Source: Petrocella sp024636985
Lineage (GTDB): Bacteria > Bacillota > Clostridia > Lachnospirales > Vallitaleaceae
Assembly: GCA_024636985.1 (NCBI GenBank)
Contig: JAGXFY010000052.1
Location: forward strand, 1-64,000
Length of the DNA stretch: 64,000 nt
Direction of reading: 5' to 3'
Each line of letters begins with the position of its first letter. The first letter of the stretch is position 1. Shown here piece by piece: positions 1 to 8,277 of this stretch. The position numbers were made by a program, and so were the translations under genes. The notes under the pieces were generated by a model, which was not told the DNA's origin, made no database searches, and saw only the letters and a list, made by a program, of their open reading frames with translations.

Positions 1-160
1 ACTCTGTATGTTTACCTGAGAGTATTGCCCCTTCGGTGACCACTTAAGGTCTTTCCAGAGAGCTATCCTTTAGGGATCCTTTTGCCTGAAAGATTCTACA
101 TTCTAGGACTTGGAATGTATTGCTTCTTCGGCGCCAACTGATGGTCTCTTTCCCTAAAAT
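1..160 (-). ncRNA. Tandem glycine riboswitch (two aptamers), regulated gene off the left edge
   Basis: Read on the minus strand, two copies of the glycine aptamer core follow each other. The first contains GCGCCGAAGAAGCAA and, further on, CTTTCAGGCAAAAGGA. The second contains CACCGAAGGGGCAA and CTCTCAGGTAAA, followed by ACAGAG at base 1. These match the conserved core of the glycine riboswitch family. Transcription runs leftward, so the controlled gene begins just outside the window. In this family it is usually gcvT, another glycine cleavage gene or a sodium:amino-acid symporter; which one applies here cannot be seen. Confidence 0.9.
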
Positions 161-168
161 CATTTAGC

Positions 169-197
169 ATAATATACTTTAAGTATAACACATTCAA
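169..197 (-). promoter_or_regulatory. Promoter of the glycine riboswitch transcript
   Basis: On the minus strand TTGAAT (192-197) and TATTAT (169-174) are separated by 17 bases, a good sigma-A arrangement, placed just upstream of the first aptamer. Seen by eye; not tested. Confidence 0.6.
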
Positions 198-239
198 GAT
201 ATACATGTAAATTATAATTACTCGTATTAAGATGAAAAT

Positions 240-503
240 CATCCATAAGTTACCTTCCCATTTTGACACAAGTCCCTCATGGTTCTCAAGCCACATCTTC
301 CTTAGATGGGTAAGAACCGTCATAAAACCAGTTCATCTATAAATATCCATCTTAGGAAAATAAGAGCCAGCATAGATAGGCACCTGTTCTGGGGTTAGCC
401 AAAGATTCAAAGGCCAATCACCTCCCAGAAGATACCAGTCCACTGGGTTATAAATATGTTGTTTAAAATATGGTTTCGTTGTTATTTCCCTCTATGAACT
501 CAT
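240..503 (-). pseudogene. Remnant of a DUF255 / YyaL-type thioredoxin-domain protein
   Basis: Reading the minus strand from the ATG at 503 in one frame gives a start followed by a TAG, then PYFKQHIYNPVDWY, then directly GGDWPLNLWLTPEQVPIYAG and SYFPKMD, a TGA, and a further stretch that includes THLRKMWLENHEGLV. The blocks match the family signatures SPYLLQHAHNPVDWY and GGWPLxxxLTPDxxPFxAGTYFP. About 60 codons that should lie between them, including the CHWC active-site segment, are missing. With two in-frame stops, an internal deletion and no Shine-Dalgarno site it cannot make a working protein. The remnant fades out before the riboswitch promoter. The segment after the second stop (from the ATG at 323) is open to base 96 but is not an independent gene. 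Confidence 0.75.
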
Positions 504-504
504 T

Positions 505-534
505 AAAAAGGGGGTACCGATTCCTATGAATCGG
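505..534 (-). terminator. Probable terminator of the Pel operon
   Basis: A perfect 7-bp inverted repeat (CCGATTC at 517-523, GAATCGG at 528-534) lies a few bases after the last stop codon of the operon. On the minus strand it is followed, after a short CCCCC stretch, by five T. The gap before the T run makes it a weak terminator by classical rules. Confidence 0.45.
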
Positions 535-538
535 AAAT

Positions 539-2152
539 TTACGGAATGTATAGATATCCTTTATCTTCACAATAATCCTTGACTACTTTTGGGTTGCCAC
601 CTGCAAAAATATAGACATCCCAATTTTCATCTTTGGCAATAGCGCTTAATTGTTCTACTTGTGTCTGCTGCCATTCGGAATCACTAAGTAACGCATTGGT
701 AAACTCTCTCCAAACAAATCCGTTTAAATATGGAACTGAATCTGGATTAAGAACCATGATCCCTTCATATTGCAAAAGATCCATCTTTGGATATGTTTCG
801 TGAATTTTCTTCAGAAAACTCGTATAACCCCCATATATTTCTAGCCTTGATGGTACATCATTGGTGGAAATATCATACCAGTTCTTTGTACCATCTAGTA
901 AAATACCTTCATAGCCCACCGCATAAGCCGTTTCAATTTTTGATAAGAAATATGCGTTATAAACATCCGTCATGTTATTAAGTATTACTTTATCTGAATC
1001 ATCAGAATCTTTGGGAATAATCACCGCCTTTTCAAGCTGTTTTTCAATAACCTCTAGCTTTCTCATTGACCCAATATCCATAACTAAATATAGTTTAACA
1101 CCATTATCTTTAATCTGTTGAACGATACGGTCATCGAGTGCGCCCTCCTCAACAAACCATTGTTCCTTGCTTAAAACCCATGCCTCATCTATAATACCGT
1201 CATAAATCCAACCAATGGTTGTATTGTCATCAAAATAGTATTTAGAATACGTTCCATATGGGACATAACTATATAACCACTTTTTTGTCTTATAAAAAGA
1301 AGTATTTTCAGGATTGTTACGTCTATTAAGACCCATAATCCTTACACCGTTAAGCTTCGAATGATCGTCGACTTCTTTTATAAGCTCAGCATAATCCTCA
1401 TCTTCGAGCCCACGTGTAACATCAAAATTCTCCCACATAAATCCATCTATCATTGATGCAGTACCTTCAAAAAAGACATCAAAACCACGATTTTGTATGA
1501 TTAGCATATCTGGAAAGGACCTTTTTATTTCTAGAATCCACTGAACCGTTCCTTCAATGATTTCATTCTTCTGACTGCCTTCAAACAAGGTTACATGGTC
1601 AATTGTATCTAGAAACACGCCATCAAATCCTCTACTGAATATCCTTTCTATGTACACTTTTGTCCAAAGATTTTTATAGTGTGTGGATGTAGGATCAGCA
1701 GTAGGGCCTCTTTCTTCTGACTGTTTAATCAAGATGTCTTCTGGTGCTAAATTATTTATAATATCGCCATCCCATAACCCAACTTCCAACAAGGATTGAT
1801 AACCAATTACTTTCACTTTTTCTTTTTGTAATTGGTGTAAAGCTTCGTCTGTTATGTTTGCAGGTTCAATAATAACCATCTCATAAGACATCATATCTTC
1901 TATAATCCTGTTGTCTATCGATCCATAATATACTTTGTAGGTTAAGTCATCTTCTAATCTCATATCAGCCAATATACTTTCATTCTTTGGGATACGATCA
2001 TTGATAACTAGTGTCTCAACCACACGATCTTCTTTGTCAATTTTGAGTAGTTGTCTTTCTGATATCTGTCTAAATACGATTACTGCACTTGCCAAAATTA
2101 TACTACTTAATAAAATCACTGTCCAAAATCGTTTTAAATTTTTATCAACCAT
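539..2152 (-). CDS. Membrane-anchored double GH114 (endo-alpha-1,4-polygalactosaminidase-like) protein
   Basis: 537 residues with an N-terminal membrane anchor (about residues 9-29) and an extracytoplasmic body. It resembles the GH114/TM1410 family, to which the glycoside hydrolase half of PelA is distantly related, so it probably cuts or trims the galactosamine-containing polymer made by the operon. Two halves align with each other: RGFDGVFLDTID (174-185) with VGYEGILLDGTK (412-423), and the segment ending DGFMWENF (about 236-243) with the one ending NGFVWREF (about 477-484). It is thus a tandem pair of barrel domains, the second more diverged. The ATG at 2152 has an AGAGGAG ribosome site. 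It is the last gene of the operon, 25 bases after the CotH-like gene. Substrate is inferred from context. Confidence 0.72.
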   Translation of the reverse strand: MVDKNLKRFWTVILLSSIILASAVIVFRQISERQLLKIDKEDRVVETLVINDRIPKNESILADMRLEDDLTYKVYYGSIDNRIIEDMMSYEMVIIEPANITDEALHQLQKEKVKVIGYQSLLEVGLWDGDIINNLAPEDILIKQSEERGPTADPTSTHYKNLWTKVYIERIFSRGFDGVFLDTIDHVTLFEGSQKNEIIEGTVQWILEIKRSFPDMLIIQNRGFDVFFEGTASMIDGFMWENFDVTRGLEDEDYAELIKEVDDHSKLNGVRIMGLNRRNNPENTSFYKTKKWLYSYVPYGTYSKYYFDDNTTIGWIYDGIIDEAWVLSKEQWFVEEGALDDRIVQQIKDNGVKLYLVMDIGSMRKLEVIEKQLEKAVIIPKDSDDSDKVILNNMTDVYNAYFLSKIETAYAVGYEGILLDGTKNWYDISTNDVPSRLEIYGGYTSFLKKIHETYPKMDLLQYEGIMVLNPDSVPYLNGFVWREFTNALLSDSEWQQTQVEQLSAIAKDENWDVYIFAGGNPKVVKDYCEDKGYLYIP

Positions 2153-2177
2153 AAGAACTCCTCTAAACCCAGATTGC

Positions 2178-3995
2178 TTATTCTATAACCAGCACCTTAA
2201 TGCCATAGATTGTTACATTATTTTCATCTAAATATCGATCAAAAGAATTCTGCATATGCCCATCTGAATCATATGCTATTACTCTATAATAATAAACACC
2301 ACTTGTTAGTTTTTCTATTGTTACATCAGTATTTATACCAACATCTTTGTCAATTAGGATGTTAGAAAAATCACTGTCTTCCGCAATTTGTACCTCATAA
2401 GTAACAATATCGCCTTGTAGGTCATCCGCATTACTCCAATTAAGTGTGATTTCTTCCTCTGTCACCAATGGGTCACCTAAAAAGAAAGGCATAGGTGACT
2501 GTAATCCTTCATAATATCTATCTTTATTTATTGAAACCAAATCATTCAAGAATGTTACATCCTGATAGAGTGTTGTAATGTCCCCATTATAGGTCGCAAT
2601 TTCAGGCATTGACATCAGCTGATTCACAGCAATCGATCCGTAATCTTCCAAAAGCTCCTCTGTCTCTTGTCTTTGAAATATTGTGTTAATTTCCTCAATT
2701 TTCGAGTTCAATTGACTTAATCTATCAGGATTGCTCACTAAACGTTGAAATACTACCATATTCCAAAATCTAGCAAGACCATAATGCCTTATATTCTCAC
2801 GTTCTTCATCAATTATGTGATCCGTATAAAAAGTTTTATCGTTGTCCCATGGTATGATATACCATGTGGTAGCATTAGATGGGCTATACAACATGAAGTT
2901 TTGTGATGTTGCATCAACATTGTTAATTAGGATATTGTAAGCTAACCAGGTATATAAATTATCCTCGTTAAAATACTGGTCTAAAACATCTTCAAAATCT
3001 CGATTGTAATCATTCACTGCTTCTAACATTTCCAAAACTTTGGTATGATCTTTGTTGCCTACTTCTACCTCTAACAAACTCTCCATTGCTTGTATTGATT
3101 CTTCTGAACCATCATATGACTCAATAAAGTCATTGGACATCTGAAATTCCATCATAAGAGCATTATACAAGTGCCCATTTTCATCTAGACCATGGGCCCG
3201 CAAAAATGACTTATTAGGTTGTTCCACATGGGTAAATAATCCATAATCAACAAATTCCAAATCACCTGCAACCGTGTCTTTGATCATCAGACGTACAAAA
3301 GTTGTTCGTAAACCTATCATATTACCGACACTTGGTACCATGTCGTAAATAAACTTTTGTTTAATTCTTGTTTCATCTTTATAATGTTTATTGAGATTAA
3401 GGGTTTTTTGCCCTCTCCAAGATTCCATGCCCTCGTAGAAATTAATTTTGTATGATTTTAACGCTAATAATCTTGCCGAAGCTCCCCTCTGTCGCATTCT
3501 TCCCTGCGGCATTTTCTGAGTTGAACCAAAGCCATTCTCTATAACCCCATTGGCATCACCTTGTTGTACATGAACTTCAACCCAAGGATCTGGACTGATC
3601 TTTCTTGTATATCTATTTACATCCGCAAAATCCCATAAATCACCACTACCATTTTCCCCTTGATAGAGGGTGAGATAAAGATAAACCACTTCTTTTTGAT
3701 CGTATTCTTCGTAAAGCCCTATAACATCTGCCAACGGTCGACCATTTGCTGGACTAGTCATGATATCAAAATCAAGGGTTTCAGGGTTATTGGCTTCTTC
3801 GTATATTACCAATTCTTCTGGCTGATTAATGAAAAATAACCAAACCACCAATACGGTTATAACCATTGCACCACTTAAAACAAAGTATTTTTTATTGTTC
3901 TCTTGCTTAACACTAAAATCTTTTAGCATGTTCAAAGGCTTGTCACCATCTTCTTTCTTTTGTTTTGATGTAAATCCATTTAACCTATTTTTCAT
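2178..3995 (-). CDS. CotH-kinase-like membrane protein with C-terminal fibronectin type III domain
   Basis: 605 residues: cytoplasmic N-terminus, one membrane segment (about 36-55), a CotH-like domain (about 75-480) and a fibronectin-III-like domain near the C-terminus (about 505-590). CotH signatures are visible: RQRGASARLLALKSYKINF, DYGLFTHVEQPNKSFL and WYIIPWDNDKTF, the last corresponding to the metal-binding D-x-D-K segment. CotH proteins are atypical kinases of spore coats and cell surfaces that phosphorylate proteins. Its start overlaps the stop of the DUF4956 gene by 4 bases (ATGA), so translation is probably coupled. CotH, VTC and DUF4956 genes commonly occur together; the substrate here is unknown and phosphorylation is inferred. 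Confidence 0.8.
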   Translation of the reverse strand: MKNRLNGFTSKQKKEDGDKPLNMLKDFSVKQENNKKYFVLSGAMVITVLVVWLFFINQPEELVIYEEANNPETLDFDIMTSPANGRPLADVIGLYEEYDQKEVVYLYLTLYQGENGSGDLWDFADVNRYTRKISPDPWVEVHVQQGDANGVIENGFGSTQKMPQGRMRQRGASARLLALKSYKINFYEGMESWRGQKTLNLNKHYKDETRIKQKFIYDMVPSVGNMIGLRTTFVRLMIKDTVAGDLEFVDYGLFTHVEQPNKSFLRAHGLDENGHLYNALMMEFQMSNDFIESYDGSEESIQAMESLLEVEVGNKDHTKVLEMLEAVNDYNRDFEDVLDQYFNEDNLYTWLAYNILINNVDATSQNFMLYSPSNATTWYIIPWDNDKTFYTDHIIDEERENIRHYGLARFWNMVVFQRLVSNPDRLSQLNSKIEEINTIFQRQETEELLEDYGSIAVNQLMSMPEIATYNGDITTLYQDVTFLNDLVSINKDRYYEGLQSPMPFFLGDPLVTEEEITLNWSNADDLQGDIVTYEVQIAEDSDFSNILIDKDVGINTDVTIEKLTSGVYYYRVIAYDSDGHMQNSFDRYLDENNVTIYGIKVLVIE

Positions 3996-4660
3996 TCTGT
4001 ATAATCTCCATCGAATTGGACAAGCACTGACCTACCTACACCATTGATGGTTGAAATGCTACGAACAAATGCTGTGTTTTGCTGTTTGATTCTTATTTGA
4101 ACGGTTATTTCACTTCTACCTAAAGAAGAGGTTCTGTTTCTTAATGTGTATTTGAAATTATTTAATGCCTTAATAACTTCATCTGTTACATTATCATCAA
4201 ATTCAACAATAAGCAAATAGGTACTTGTATTGAACTTAACCATTGACAATATTGCAAAAACAAGTCCAATAACAACGGATGTAATAATTGCAAATAAGTA
4301 AAGACCAGCACCTACTGCAATGCCTGCAGCAATACCCCAAAATATAAAACCAACATCCAGAGGGTCTTTTATAGCTGCTCTGAATCGGACAATACTAAGG
4401 GCGCCTACCATACCTAATGACAAGATAATGTTGGAAGAAATGGTTAGGATTACAAATGTGGTCACCATCGTTGTCATAACAATAAGTATGTTAAATGATT
4501 TGCTGTAAACCAAACCTCTGTAGAAGGTCTGATAAAAAACAAAGATAAGTAGTCCACATAATAATGAGATGCTTAAGGCTAGTGCAATATGAGACAATGT
4601 TAGTGATTGAATCTCGAGTTCCAAAAAACCTTTTTTAAATATATCGCTAAAATTTTCCAC
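3992..4660 (-). CDS. DUF4956 membrane protein
   Basis: 222 residues with about four membrane segments in the first 150 (near 24-45, 56-80, 107-125, 127-142) and a soluble C-terminal domain of about 75 residues. The stretch GMVGALSIVRFRAAIKDP between segments is the family hallmark, shared with the small-ion/MgtC-like membrane proteins. DUF4956 proteins typically sit beside VTC and CotH genes and may form a membrane partner of the polyphosphate polymerase domain. Overlaps of 14 bases with the VTC gene and 4 bases with the CotH gene indicate coupled translation. No biochemical role is established. Confidence 0.85.
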   Translation of the reverse strand: MENFSDIFKKGFLELEIQSLTLSHIALALSISLLCGLLIFVFYQTFYRGLVYSKSFNILIVMTTMVTTFVILTISSNIILSLGMVGALSIVRFRAAIKDPLDVGFIFWGIAAGIAVGAGLYLFAIITSVVIGLVFAILSMVKFNTSTYLLIVEFDDNVTDEVIKALNNFKYTLRNRTSSLGRSEITVQIRIKQQNTAFVRSISTINGVGRSVLVQFDGDYTE

Positions 4661-5363
4661 TTAATTGTACCCCTTTTTTTATATTTTTGCACATAACATA
4701 TTTGGATATTGCACATTTTTGTGCTTTCGTTGATTGAATCAATTGTTTAATGACTGTGGGTAAATAATTGGTGTATTTTATCTCAAAAACCAAATAATCA
4801 TCCGGTAAGGCCTGAATGGTCGTTAACCCACTGTCTGTCAAATCGTTGGAATAAATGCCTGCACGAATATGTCTGTCAAAGGTTAGTCGTACATTGCCAG
4901 CGTCCATTACATAAGCTTCTCGGTTATAATCAACCACCACCGATGGTTTCAATAAATTTGTACGTGTTCTTGCATATAGCTTGTCACGGAACAAGGAACC
5001 TCCGACATCTACTAAAAAACTATAATCTTCTCTTAGCATAGATTTCGCATGATCTACCGTTATGGCCTCAGAACTTTTAATAATCATATTACCCACTTTT
5101 TCTTTACACTCTAAATGTATATTGGATAAATCATGGTTATAGAACCTAATTCTATACTTACGCCTCTCATGCAACCCATCGATTTTTTCATTTAATGCAC
5201 TGTTAAACATATCATCAAAATATAAGCTTCTAATCAAATAACCATCCTTTATATGGTTTTTATCTATTTGGACCATTGGTGACAGTTTATTTGCAATTAG
5301 TTTATATTCCGCAGTGGTTATATAGTATTTCACTTCATATCTAGGTATCCCATTCATTGCCAT
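4647..5363 (-). CDS. VTC-domain (polyphosphate polymerase-like) protein
   Basis: 238 residues, essentially one complete VTC catalytic tunnel domain. The basic and acidic residues that line the tunnel in the yeast Vtc4 family are present in order: RYEVKYY (8-14), RSLYFDD (about 45), RRKYRIRFY (about 67), LECKEK, VVDYNREAY, RLTFDRH and VFEIKY near the C-terminus. The family makes polyphosphate from ATP. There is no SPX regulatory domain and no membrane segment, so it presumably docks on the DUF4956 protein. It overlaps pelG by 23 bases. Alternative start at the ATG at 5357. Activity and the link to Pel are inferred. Confidence 0.85.
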   Translation of the reverse strand: MAMNGIPRYEVKYYITTAEYKLIANKLSPMVQIDKNHIKDGYLIRSLYFDDMFNSALNEKIDGLHERRKYRIRFYNHDLSNIHLECKEKVGNMIIKSSEAITVDHAKSMLREDYSFLVDVGGSLFRDKLYARTRTNLLKPSVVVDYNREAYVMDAGNVRLTFDRHIRAGIYSNDLTDSGLTTIQALPDDYLVFEIKYTNYLPTVIKQLIQSTKAQKCAISKYVMCKNIKKGVQLSGKF

Positions 5364-6837
5364 AATTTAAAGCCTCATTTTCTAATTTTGTTGTCATCAA
5401 TTCATTTACCTCTTTATCCTTATCTACAAATTCTGTTCGACTTATACCAAAATTCTTAAGGAGATAAATGCTACAAAACAATCTATAATCCACCTCATTT
5501 AATAGACGTTTCAACTTAAAATAAGCAAATATCGTTCCAATCAAGCCGCCTGCTGCCATACCAATCCCATAAAAAATTGTATCCATATAGACAGTAATTA
5601 AAGTACATCCCGAAACACTTAACAAAAACACAGTAGAAATCTGTAGTGCGCTGATATAGTCTTCAAAATAGTATAAGAATATGATAAAAAAGTTAATAAT
5701 GATTGCAAAATAAAAGCCAAGGGCCAGTACTGGGAACATATCCATGATAATACCAGCAAAACCAAACAATGGCAATACAACAAATCCCACTCCAATCAAT
5801 ATCAACGTAACAAAAAGCTGTACTTCTGCAATAAATGCCAACCCTGAGATTACACTTCTAATCATTTCTTTTTTTGCCACCTGAATCTCATCATAGCTTG
5901 CCCCAACAACAGCTTTACAATACTTCTGATAGGTTGAGTAAAAAGATGTTTCTACTTTCACAACAAATATTACCAACGCGGGAATATTAACCATCACAGC
6001 CAAGAATGTCGCCATATCATAGGAATAAGATAGTCGGTGTACATCTCCAACTAAAGAACCAACATCTGAAAACCACATAATGAAATTATGGCTATATAAA
6101 CCAACTATGTATACACCACCTGCAATGGCTAATGGAAGGTATGTTTTATAATAGGTAAGAAACTTAAAGTATGCTTTGGACTTACTATAAAAGAATTTCC
6201 TAATGGCATGTAATAAAACTGCTGCTGTTATACAAAATCCCAGAATCATGGCATACAAAATAGTTAATAGTAAAGACAATTCAATGACAAAATATAAGAA
6301 AAAGGTGACTATGGCAAAAACGATGAACCCCATAACAAAGGCCCATGTAATTCTTATGTATTCCTTAATCGCTGAGATATACGTCATCAATGTAAAAACC
6401 TGAACCATAATTAAGAGCAATAAATATCTAGCCAAAGAAAACCAAAAATCCATATTGCCAATGACAAAGTAAAAAACAGTAAAAACGATGCCTACAAACA
6501 AGGTAATAATTGCAGTAATACCATAAACACTGGGAAAGATTTCTTCTGTTTTTTCTTCATAAATCTTATCCGCTATAAATCTTGATAAAATCGTCGTAAA
6601 AAAACTCGTAAATATTAGGCTAAAAACAAATGCATATAATATTGCAGCAGAGAGAAGCTCCCGTTGAGAAAAACTGGCATTCTGTTTGATCATAAACACT
6701 TGAATCCCCAACAACATAAATACAATGAGAATCATTGGACCTATTGTTGACATTGCAGCGTATGTGGCACCTCTAAATGATTGAAATACACTTTCTTTAT
6801 GTAGTAGTTTTTTTAATTCAAAGCCAATACCTGCCAT
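5341..6837 (-). CDS. pelG: PelG, polysaccharide export membrane protein
   Basis: 498 residues with about 12 membrane helices over the first 440 and a charged cytoplasmic tail. The N-terminus MAGIGFELKKLL followed by FRGATYAAMSTIGPMIL is characteristic of PelG, the MATE/MOP-like inner-membrane transporter that moves the Pel polymer across the membrane. It follows pelF by 15 bases, and PelF, PelG, PelD and PelE are known to form one membrane synthase complex. The ATG start fits the family N-terminus exactly. Confidence 0.93.
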   Translation of the reverse strand: MAGIGFELKKLLHKESVFQSFRGATYAAMSTIGPMILIVFMLLGIQVFMIKQNASFSQRELLSAAILYAFVFSLIFTSFFTTILSRFIADKIYEEKTEEIFPSVYGITAIITLFVGIVFTVFYFVIGNMDFWFSLARYLLLLIMVQVFTLMTYISAIKEYIRITWAFVMGFIVFAIVTFFLYFVIELSLLLTILYAMILGFCITAAVLLHAIRKFFYSKSKAYFKFLTYYKTYLPLAIAGGVYIVGLYSHNFIMWFSDVGSLVGDVHRLSYSYDMATFLAVMVNIPALVIFVVKVETSFYSTYQKYCKAVVGASYDEIQVAKKEMIRSVISGLAFIAEVQLFVTLILIGVGFVVLPLFGFAGIIMDMFPVLALGFYFAIIINFFIIFLYYFEDYISALQISTVFLLSVSGCTLITVYMDTIFYGIGMAAGGLIGTIFAYFKLKRLLNEVDYRLFCSIYLLKNFGISRTEFVDKDKEVNELMTTKLENEALNYGNEWDT

Positions 6838-6852
6838 AATTAACCCCTATTT

Positions 6853-8277
6853 CTATTTAAATCTTCGAGTTGGATTGCCATTGCTCTCATAGAGTTCCCT
6901 GTATTTTTGCAAAAAATGCTCTTGTCTATATAATTGATCTGCTCTAGCTCTTCCATTTGCACCCATTTCTTTTCGAAGATTCTTGTTCTTACATAGTTTT
7001 ACAATGTTGTTTGACATCTCTTCTGAATCCATTACCGTCATAACGTAACCTGCCTGCCCCAGTTCGTCTCCTGCCATACCGTACAATAGTTCTCGACATG
7101 ATCCAACGTCTGTTGAAATCCAAGGCTTCCCAGCAGCCATACCTTCCAATATTGCAAGAGGTTGTCCTTCACTTAGACTAGACAGGACTAAAATATCCAT
7201 ACTACCAAGATAATTCTTTATATCTACTTGACCGGTAAATATAACGTCTTTTGCACCAAGCATACTAACCAAGGACGTACATTCTTTAACATATTCTAGA
7301 TCCACATCTAGGGTACCCATAATATAAAATTTTGCATTTGGTATTTTTTGCTTTGTCAAATGAAAGGCGATGATCATCGTTTTGACATCTTTTATTGGAA
7401 CCACTCTTATAATAGCGCCCACATTCATTTGACTTCTATCCAGAAAATCTTCCTTTAAATTTTGAAATGCATCAAATTTAATACCGTTCGGAATAATCAT
7501 GCTTTTTCCCATATCAGCACCAAGTTCATGTTGAATCTGCTGACTTGTGCCAAACAAAGATACTATTGAGTCTGAAAAGTCATAACAACACTTGGAAATT
7601 TTGGTAAAGTGTTCAATCCATAAATTTTTATAGATGCCCTTAATCCAATCTGCTTTGATAATTTCTTCTTCCCGTTCTCTTGTATAGATCCCATGTTCCG
7701 ATAATATTAAAGGCTTCCCATCTCTATGTTTTGCCATACACCCTTGAATACCCGCATACCCTGTTGATAGTGAATGGTAGATATCTGCATCGTCAACTGG
7801 TTCAACCATCACATTGAACATAGGTAAATACATGGATCGCATTGTCCACAAATAGTCTGAGAACACAATACGTGACCCCAGTAATTGATAGGCACTAACA
7901 ACCACATCATAGAAGTCTTTGCTCATTAGCAGTGAACGAATATCTAGGTTTGGATGTGTGCCAAAAAAATCGAATAAAGTTGCCCAATCAACTCCATCTT
8001 TAGATAATAAGGAAACCATTGCTTCTTTTACTGCTGGCTGAAGTTTCTTATTTTTTTTAATTTTGCGTTTAGAGCCTTCCAAAAAAACACTTCTGATTTG
8101 TGTGATATTTGGAAGACGCTCATATTTCAATTCACCTTGTAGTTCTTTATTAATTGATATGGTATGCAAATGAAAATTATATTCTTTTAACCCGCCTATC
8201 AACATCTGTGCCCAAGATGAAACCCCACCTGCAACATAAGGATAACTGCCTTCACATATTAAACATATATTCATCAT
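6853..8277 (-). CDS. pelF: PelF, GT4-family glycosyltransferase
   Basis: 474 residues, a soluble GT-B glycosyltransferase of family 4. The N-terminus CLICEGSYPYVAGGVSSWAQ is diagnostic of PelF, the enzyme that polymerises the Pel chain from a UDP-HexNAc donor. The C-terminal donor site carries the E-x7-E motif in SEGQPLAILEGMAAGKP (near residue 385). The gene overlaps the preceding DUF2194 gene by 4 bases and precedes pelG, as in known pel clusters. The sugar donor is inferred from the family. Confidence 0.93.
   Translation of the reverse strand: MMNICLICEGSYPYVAGGVSSWAQMLIGGLKEYNFHLHTISINKELQGELKYERLPNITQIRSVFLEGSKRKIKKNKKLQPAVKEAMVSLLSKDGVDWATLFDFFGTHPNLDIRSLLMSKDFYDVVVSAYQLLGSRIVFSDYLWTMRSMYLPMFNVMVEPVDDADIYHSLSTGYAGIQGCMAKHRDGKPLILSEHGIYTREREEEIIKADWIKGIYKNLWIEHFTKISKCCYDFSDSIVSLFGTSQQIQHELGADMGKSMIIPNGIKFDAFQNLKEDFLDRSQMNVGAIIRVVPIKDVKTMIIAFHLTKQKIPNAKFYIMGTLDVDLEYVKECTSLVSMLGAKDVIFTGQVDIKNYLGSMDILVLSSLSEGQPLAILEGMAAGKPWISTDVGSCRELLYGMAGDELGQAGYVMTVMDSEEMSNNIVKLCKNKNLRKEMGANGRARADQLYRQEHFLQKYRELYESNGNPTRRFK

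Noticed and set aside
96..323. 75-residue minus-strand open frame
   Set aside because: It runs through the glycine riboswitch and continues the frame of the decayed DUF255 remnant; no ribosome site.
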